This document shows positions 12,401-21,645 of a stretch of 64,000 nucleotides of DNA, piece after piece (within the stretch, counting starts at the first letter, position 1; the number at the start of each line of letters is the position of its first letter). The stretch covers positions 6,140,172 through 6,204,171 of the forward strand of contig CM076654.1 in assembly GCA_038496675.1 (NCBI GenBank). The letters run 5' to 3'. The position numbers and the translations under genes were made by a program. This DNA comes from Rachycentron canadum. Lineage: Eukaryota; Chordata; Actinopteri; Carangiformes; Rachycentridae. The notes beneath the pieces were generated by a model, which worked only from the letters and a program-made list of their open reading frames with translations, had not been told where the DNA came from and did no database searches.

Positions 12401-15400
12401 AGGTTGCATCAACTTTTTTTTTGTATTTGTCAGGGTTGGAAACAATAAAAATAAAAGCTGGGGTTGTGGACCAGTCGCTTTACATATCTTTATATCACAT
12501 CTTCGCCTGCACTAAATTCTCCTCATTACATGATTTCTCTCATCAACATCTTCATTTAGTTTCCCATTCAACCCCATCTTTTCATTATATTTCATTTATT
12601 TTGCACTCTATATAGATTGTTCTTCATTTCTAAATATTTAACCATTTCAGTTTAACTTCTGGGGATTGAGAGATATTCCACACATTTCAATGTCAGCTCA
12701 GTACAGTCGGCTCTGAAAAGTGATGGTTTACTTGCCAGAGTAACAGAGCAGCCACAACTACTTGCAGTAAGTTCTCAGTGTTGTGTAATGCACAGTCTCA
12801 ATGTAGCAAAGAAGTGACGTCTCCTCCCAAAGCACAGTGCAGAAGTGCCCCCTCATGACATTACAAGCAAACAAAGGTTCAAGATCACAAAATCTAAAAC
12901 ACAATATACAGTAATATTCATCGCCGTCCTAATGAAGAAAGTCGATGTGGCGGAGAAGAGTTGTGCTGCTTGTTTAAATTTGATTGAGGGAATCCAGAAG
13001 CTTAGACGATGGTAAAGGATCATGATGTCAGTCTGTCCAACGCGTCCACCCATCTGCCACTTTTCAGCACTTTGGTCTTGAGCAAGATGTCTCGAAATTG
13101 ACGAGACCAGATTGCCACGGAATTTGGCAACAGCGTTGATACCGTCCCAGAGGATGATTCATACTGTTTGCTAATTTAGTTCTGTTGTTTAAAGTTTCTG
13201 CTGTCACAGTGCAGAATGCAGGACATGTAAGTGTGTAGGAGGACTATTGCAGTGGCTGTCATTGTGGCTAACGCTGACGCAAATTGCCCACCCCCCCCCC
13301 ACCCCCCAAAAAAAAAAAAAATGGAACAGCACCTTCCACTTCTGAGAGATTTAATTATGTTTGTTTTAATGTTGAAAACGAATGCTTCACTGATCCTTTA
13401 TATTACACTTAAACAATTAATTTCCGCCTTTTTCTTCTCGTCACTCTCTATCTTCTCCTCCTCTCTAGAATCACTATCTTTGGTACCGGGGCCAAGTGGC
13501 TGTCTGTGCTCCAGGAGAGGAACCTGAAGCCCGGTGAGTTGGTGGTCGCAGACACGATCGAGCACACGCCTACGCACGAGCATGTGCGCAGACATCCAGA
13601 GACACACATGAACGCACACAAATAACAAGCAGAACAGAATTCGCCAACACACAAATATGAAGACACACACATCTACTGTGTGAGAATGGAACCTGGAACA
13701 ATGAGACCAGATGGACATGATAATGATTATAATAGTGATGCTGTTTGACTCTAAATGTCCTTTATGCCATTTACTGTGTGAATCAACAGTTCGCCCTGTG
13801 TTCTGGTGTTTGACACTGAATCGAAGGGATACAAATGCTGTTGGGATAATTCATATGAGTCATGGATAGGCCCATCTAATTGCTTTTAGTGTCACAGCTC
13901 TCCAGAGAAAGACCCAGGTCTCTGCACATAATCAGAGTCGTGCCAGTGCTTATTAGCCTTCCTGCTAACCTTCGTACATGCCGTTCTCTCCTCACTGTTT
14001 GTGTGACAAAAGTGTCTGTTTAGAAGTGCATGCTAAGATGATTGCTGCTTAGTTGTGCTCTTTCGTAAAGGTGCCTATTGTATGGTAAAAGAACAAAGCA
14101 CTTGACAGGTTTTTAAATTATTGGTCTCTAGTCTTTAATTTGCTGTAAAATCAATCCATCTAGCGGTTCTTATTTATATGGCATTTCAGCGATTGTTCAT
14201 ACTTCTGTGCTTCTTTTGATGGGGGAAACGACAAGGAAATACCATTTAAATTAGTTACATAAGATGGATTATATCAAAAATATTGCTTTTTTTCCCTTAT
14301 CTCTTCTCTTCTCTTTTGTTTGTGTCCTCTTCTTCCTCACCCTCTCACCTAAACTCTTGTCTCCCTCTTCTCCTCATAGTCATGTAAATGGCCAGTTTGT
14401 AGTTTGTCAGTTACCAATGCAAAGGTCATAACTGCGTCCTACTTGTCTTTTCTTACTTTTTCTATTCTCACTCGTTCCTTCCTTTCCTCTCCTCTTATCT
14501 CTTCTCCTAATGTTAAATAAGCACTTATGACCAGTGTTTGTTGCATAAACAGTGCCGCTCAGTTCCCACTGCACTGTTATGATCACCACCAATCTTTATT
14601 CATGGGGCCCCCTTTGTGTGTTTGCGACTTGTAAATTAGCCAAACATATTCCCTGTTCTGTGGCTAAACAGGAAGGCGTGAAAAACAAAATCTACCAAAA
14701 AAAAAACACCTTTGCTCTTTCCCTGTCTGTCTGACTCTGTCTCTCTGCCCCACCCCCGTCACTCAGCCAACTACTTGATCCAGTTGGCACTGTGTGTGTG
14801 CGATTGGATGCTTATTAGAGAAAGAGCATGGCAGAGGGAGATGTGTTTGTCATATGTGTGTGTGGATGTGCGTGCGTGCGTGTGTGTGTGGATGTGCGTG
14901 CAAACATGCCTCTAGTGGGCAAGGGGAGGGTAGGGGGAGCTTCTTCACCGGCTGCCCCAGCGGAGAGGCCCTTTTCCCTGGGCTGACATTTGGACCGGAC
15001 ACCTGGAGGCATGGCGGGGGGGTAGCAAGAGTTCCCACTGAGTGTGTACGTGTGTGTCGGTGTATGTGTGTGTTTATGGGGTAAGGGTCGGTTGCTGGAA
15101 GCTTATTAGTTTGCAGAGTGTTATTGGCTTGGTGGTTTGGGCGTGTGTGTGTGTGTGTGGGTGTGTGACAGAGAAGCTTGTATGCTGTGTCACATCAGGG
15201 TGGCACACTGCATTAACACAACATGTAGGGATGCATGGAGCCACAGCTGTTGAAAGGTGCATGTTGAAAAATCTTGTGTGACTGTTTGTATCCAAATTAA
15301 TTTTTTACTGTTAAAAATCTGCATCTGCTCTGAGTTCCAGTAGTGAAATCAAAACCAAAACAACACCTTTGCTCTACAAAACCTTTTAGTCTAATAAAAT

Positions 15401-18208
15401 ATGTGTGTACACTGATACACTGATACTGATTTCCTCATTTAGAGCACAAACATCTGATCAATGATTACTTAAACAAAATTAAAAGTTATATAGTCCTTAT
15501 ACAGAGATGTACTGCACAGCATATTTCTAAGTGACTATTTACGAAAGTTTCCTTTTGGTTTTTTTTTTTTTTTCCCCTCCAGCGGAAACACACAACCTCC
15601 AGTCTCTCCACACCATCCTGTCAACTGGGTCTCCTCTCAAACCTCAGAGCTACGACTACGTCTACCGCTGCATCAAGAGCACCGTGCTGCTGGGCTCCAT
15701 CTCAGGTGAGTCACTGACACAGACCCTGCAGGGACACGTAGTCATTTTTCATCACAATTAGCAGCAACACTGTTGCACACAAAAAACTAAATAAATAAAT
15801 GGAGCAACAGTGAATCTGCAAAACAAACACAAAGGGGCTGACACATACAAAGACAATAAATAAAAATAAATTGTATAGAACTGTACATTTTCCTCACCAC
15901 CCACAGCAACACCCCGAACCCACACACACTCGCACACACGAGTGCTGGGGTCCACTCAGCCCTATTGTTATGTTGACAGGACAATAGAAAGCTATCTGCC
16001 TCTCTGTGAGTCCTGAAACGTTTAACATTTAGCACAGTCTGGTTGACTGACATATTGCCGACAGACTCACACACACACACACACACACACACATATGCAC
16101 ATGCACAGACATTGAGTAGCAGCTCGGAGCGTCGCTCTTGCGCACACTGACAGCACCAAAACAAACACCGTGAGTGACAGCTGTAGCGTTGGGCTTCAAA
16201 TGCACACTTGCACACATGCAAAGACAGACAGACTCACAGTGACACGCATGCAGACAGACTGGACAGGAGCATCAACCGAAATGTCAGCCACAAGGCAGAA
16301 GTCTGGCAAGAGATGAAGTAAAAAAAGAGAGAGACGACCGAGCAGATTGTCTCATGTTATTACCAGCTTGGTATTGTTTTCACCTTGTGAGTCTATGTGT
16401 GGGTGTGTCATCGTGGCAAAATGTGGTCCTGGAGACACCTGCTATGACTGGAACCACCACTGAGGCAATTTTGACTAATTTGGCAGGTGTTTATATGATT
16501 GTCTGTGGACAGATTTTGCAAAAGCATCACAACTGCATAAGAAGTGAACCTTGCGTTCGAAGGTGGGTGTGGTCTGATGTAATAATGTCATAATGACAGC
16601 TGAGTACTCGTGGGTCAGAACAGCAACATACTGACAGGATTAGGATTCTTTCGGTGCCAATCATTCAGGAGGGTTTTACCGGGAGCTGAATTATCCACAG
16701 AGGTCTCCTCCTCTCCAAAATAAACAAATCTGGTAAAAATACTGAATAAAGCAATTTCACATTTGGCACTGTTCAGCAGATACAGGAGGTCTCAGAGGGA
16801 CAGTGGGCTGAGCTCGTTTCTCTCAAGTGGCAACCTCCAAGGCTGAAAAATGAAGCCAACATAAAAGTGTACAAACACTGCAGTTCTTCAAATGGCCGCT
16901 TGAGGCTGGCTCCAAAAGTGAGTGAATCCTCAAAGACTCCCGTGTTACAATGCCAAACCTTACAGCAGAAATAAATGTTTACAGCCTGGTACAAAAAAAC
17001 AGGTTTGGTCTGAACAGCTAGTTTCGCCCCTCGTGACGACTGCGTGGGGGGTGAATTTCTATATATATTATTGAACTCACCCCTTTAAGTTTCATTAAAG
17101 CTTTACATTTTGCATAATTGAGCGTGAGTGACAAGTGGGTGAGTGCATGCTTGTTACCAAATGGTATGAGCCCCTCCTCTTTGCATATTTTTGGATTAGC
17201 CAGGAGTCGGGCACTAAAAAGATGGCGACGTTGAAGCTGCCCACACTGAGCTTCAAAACGGCTCTTCAGAAACCTATGATGACGTCCATCTTGGCTTACA
17301 ATCTATAGCTTCTTCGCATCAATATGTCAGATGACTAATATCCTTCAATATATTATATTATATTGAAAACAACATAGATGCAAAAAGTGTATTGTAAAAA
17401 TCTTGTATAGTGCTTTTTATACAGGTTATTGTAGCTCAAAGCGCTGCACAGATGAGTAATAAGCCAAAAGACAGGAAGTGAGTAAGCTGACAATGAGATG
17501 CAATAAAAAAACAAGAAATACAATTAAAAAAGATATTACATTAGCAAAAGCAGCAACAACTGTACAATCACAAGAGAACAGCATAAAGTAAAATACATTT
17601 AACAACATAATTATGTTAAAATAGATGAATAAAATAAAGTGGCTGTTGACTAAAAATCAATTTTAATTAAAAGCCAGACTGAAGAGATATGTTTTGAGTT
17701 TACGTTTAAAAATATCAACACTTCCAACTGTTCTCAGTTCTTATTTGGAAGAGGGAAAAAAATGAACAGTAAGATTACTACACAAACTGTCCTTTGCAGC
17801 ACTGCTCCCACTTTCCTAGATCTCAGTTATTACCGTTGGTCAGTGTCATCATTTTGGGTTTGAATGGTAAAAAAGCTTTAAATTAAAATCCATGTTGTGG
17901 AATTATCCTTTAAAATTATTATTATTAAAGCACTAGTCCATGTGTGAGTGGTTGCTTGTGCGTGCGTGCGTGTATGTATGTGTGTGTCAGAACAGCATGT
18001 CCTGCCCCACTCAGCTTCCTCCTTGTCGCCAAGGGCAACAGCAGGTTGCAGCCCTGTTGGCTGCCAACCGACCTAACCTTGACCCCCGAGGTCACCACTC
18101 TGCTCGTGTGTGTGTGTTCCTAGGGTTTATCGCAGCATATGCGAGTGACTGGTGGTCATGGCGACATATGTGACGGGCCCCTTTGCTGATTTCACCTTGT
18201 GTGACTGT

Positions 18209-18272
<64 letters not shown>

Positions 18273-18926
18273 GCGTCTTCAAATGCATGATTGAGTTAAT
18301 GTGAATATTTTCATTTGGTTCATGAAAACTCTCTTTCTTTGTATTTCAGCGTGTGTGTGCGTGTGTGTATGTGTGTGTGTGTGTGTGTTATTCTATCAGC
18401 AGGATTTCATACCCCCCTCACTCCTCATTGGGGGTTTTTAACACTTTCACTGCTGGATTCCCTCCATCCTAATATACCTCCATCTGACTCCCCATATGTC
18501 TCTTCTCTTCTCGTCTTTTCTCATCTTCTCTCTTCTCTTCTCTTCTCCCTCATCTTCTGTTTTTTATTTCCCATTGAGTTTTCTGCATGTTTGCGCATAC
18601 GTGTTTGCACAAGCACTGAAGTTGTTTTTGTGAAGTCTTCCTGTGACTTTCCTTCTTTTCATAATTCATTTTTGAATATATGAATTGCGTGCGTAGGTTA
18701 GCTGGTTGCCTTTTTGTCTCAGTTGGTGTCTTTGTCTGACCCCAAACTGTGGCAGACAACGTTCAAAGCACTCACACCTACACAAATGAAAACACACACA
18801 CACACAAATATATACACACTGACTGGGGAGTTCAAAAAATCTTTATTTTTTTTCATTGTTCAGAATAGTCAGTGCCGTTAGAAACAAAAGTTCAACGTGA
18901 CAAGTTACCTTCTTGTTTATACAGAG

Positions 18927-18957
<31 letters not shown>

Positions 18958-19417
18958 ATAAATGGTAGCTGATGGAAGGCATCCCAAGAAAGTAACGGTG
19001 GCTTTTGGCTTAAAATACACTTGTGTGTTTTTGTGTGTTTGTGTGTACCCACCCATTAAAGTGAGTGTAACAATAAAATAATTGCGTGGCGTCCCACTAT
19101 AGGTGTGTGTGTTTAATCAGAAGACAAAGTTTCCACTTCCTCCTGGGAGCCAATTAAAGCTCAATAAGGAACCTGGCAGAAAGAGAAACAGAGAGAATGA
19201 GTGTAAAGAACAGAAAGATGAGCAAGACAGAAGGAAGGAGCCGTAGAAGGGCAGAGAGCAGTTGAGAGGAAGCGAACAAGATGGATGGATGGAGCCTGTG
19301 ATACAGAGAGGGAATGAAACAGGGAGGTAGAGATGGAACAATGGGAGGGGAGATGAATAGAACGTGTCAGAAATAGTAAATGATTGGAAGGTAGAAAGAG
19401 ACAAATGGGTAATGCGG

Positions 19418-19504
<87 letters not shown>

Positions 19505-21276
19505 CTTGACAGTTTTAGGAAATGTGCTACAACAGAGTAGAACTCCTATATAGGTCAATGGAGGTGGAGCACTCCCGCCTTGTGTTGCCACAACACCAGA
19601 TTGATACCTACACAGTTAGAGTGTAGAGTTTAGTGATTACTCTAGTTCACTGATGCTTTGTTTAGTTGCCTGAAGCAGGTGGACTCCTGTACAGCACCTT
19701 CCAGGTATGGTGACCTGAATAAAACAAGAGACGGATCTCTGTGCGACCCAGTCTAGCTGTCGGAAACACACAAACTCCTGACATGCTAGCACTCAAACAG
19801 TTATTTCACGATTTGATTCGTCAGCTTTTAGACAGTTTTGTGCCTAAACTGTTGTTTAGCCGTGTTTTATTCATCCATCCATCCATTATCTATACCACTT
19901 ATCCCTCAGTCCGCCAATCCCAGCTGACATTGGGCGAGGGCGGGGTAACACCCTGGACAGGTCACCAGTCCATCGCAAAGCCGTCATATAGAGACAAACA
20001 GAGACAAACAGCCATTCGCACTCACACACACACAGGGAAAACATGCAAGGGGAAGGCCCCACAACCCTCATGTTGCGAGACCGTCAGTGCTAACCACTTC
20101 ACCACTGTGCCGTCCGTGTTTTATTCATTTATTCATTCATTTGAATTCAAAGTACGAGTTAACGGAAGCTAAAAAGTTTTGTGGCGCTGCAGACTCAGGT
20201 GACGGTTTCACATGACGTTGATTCATGGTTGTTTACGGGCAGACATGGTCAAATCTAAGCTAAATTGTGTTTTTCTTTTTACAATGAATGTGTTTCTTTT
20301 CAGTCCATCAGCCAACTAAATCTCTCCCTCTGTGCGCCTGTGTTTTTTTTTTTTTTTTTTTTCCTTCTCACCTCTTTTCCCAGGTGGCACTGACATAGTG
20401 TCATGTTTCATGGGCCAAAACCCAACAGTTCCCGTGTATCGGGGCGAGATCCAAGCAAGAAACCTCGGCATGGCTGTGGAGGCCTGGGGCATTGATGGTA
20501 AGAGTGTGTGTGTGCGTGCATGTTCAGAGTGACGGAAATGATTATGATTGTTTTTTCTTTCTATTCTGCCAAAACTTCAAGTTGTCAAGGGATTTACGGT
20601 GCAATCTGCATTGACCACAGGGTGCAGGGATCAGGTAGAGGTTGAGAGAAAGGTGCAGGTTTGAGTCCAGGGAGGGACTGGAAAAATATTAATGAGGAAA
20701 ATTAATCACAAGCGCATTTAAAAACTGCTGAGATGCCCTTGAGCAAACTTTCCATCTGCCACTGGAGCTGCTTGGTAGCTACCAGAACAAGACTGTGGTT
20801 ATACTTGGTTGCTCCCATATGGGGATGCGTCTGTATGTGTTGGCATGAATTTGAAGCTAGACATGGCTGAAAAATTGCGAGAGTAATTAGTGAACTTTTC
20901 CCGAATAAACCCAGGTACACACTTCAGGAAAACATTATTTTTTTCATTAACAGTCCAAACTGAAAAAAAGTGATATATATATATATATTTTTTTTTTTTT
21001 ATCTTGCTGGGAGTCTTCAAAGCCCTCTGTTTTTCTCATTGATTTTAGTCCCTTGTTCCCCAGCTCCCAATCCCTGCTGCAGGCTGTACTGGCGTGTCTC
21101 CACCACCTCAAAGGAGAGTGGATTGAGGGATAATTTAAAGGCAGTTTTGTAGGAAGAGCCTGGGATTATTTTAGTTGGTCTCTAAGCCTATAACACCATC
21201 CTGAGGGAGGAGGTGAGGGCTGTGTGAAACCACACACAAAAGAGTATCAGTGTGGGATACATTACCAGGTGATTTT

Positions 21277-21312
<36 letters not shown>

Positions 21313-21614
21313 TGTTTTTTTTTGTTTGTTTGTTTTTATCTGAGATTGATTTATAAAGTGGAGATGTGTGTTTGTGTTGAATGTGCATCCAGGTGTATGT
21401 GTGTGTTGTGGCAAAGTACATCTGAGGCCTCTAACTTTATTTTGTTCCTGTGAAATCTGTGTGTGTGTGTGTCTGGACAGGTAAGCCTGTATGGGGAGAC
21501 AGTGGGGAGCTTGTCTGTGCCAAACCAATCCCCTGCCAGCCAACACACTTCTGGAATGACGAGAATGGGAGCAAATACCACAAAGCATACTTTTCTACAT
21601 ATCCTGGTAATTAC

Positions 21615-21645
<31 letters not shown>

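Larger units (their letters stand above)
4157..13468. other. large aacs intron (9.3 kb) with several repeats
   Basis: The largest intron of the gene in this window. It contains a CA repeat (4167-4202), an ATT-type repeat (about 9474-9498), a 14-bp-arm palindrome (9591-9622), a SINE-like element (about 11083-11365), a LINE fragment (about 11775-12250), a degraded fish repeat (about 13085-13175) and a unique stretch at 10140-10400 with CCAAT boxes. No exon of another gene could be supported on either strand. Confidence 0.85.
15706..20383. other. aacs intron (4.7 kb) with repeats and a unique GC-rich block
   Basis: It contains a CA repeat (16069-16093), a fish repeat (about 16805-17330), a second repeat-like segment (about 17390-17640), long GT repeats at 18211-18268 and 19419-19502, and a SINE copy (19872-20115). 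The unique block 17995-18180 is unusually GC-rich and holds a nuclear-receptor-like site. Confidence 0.85.
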
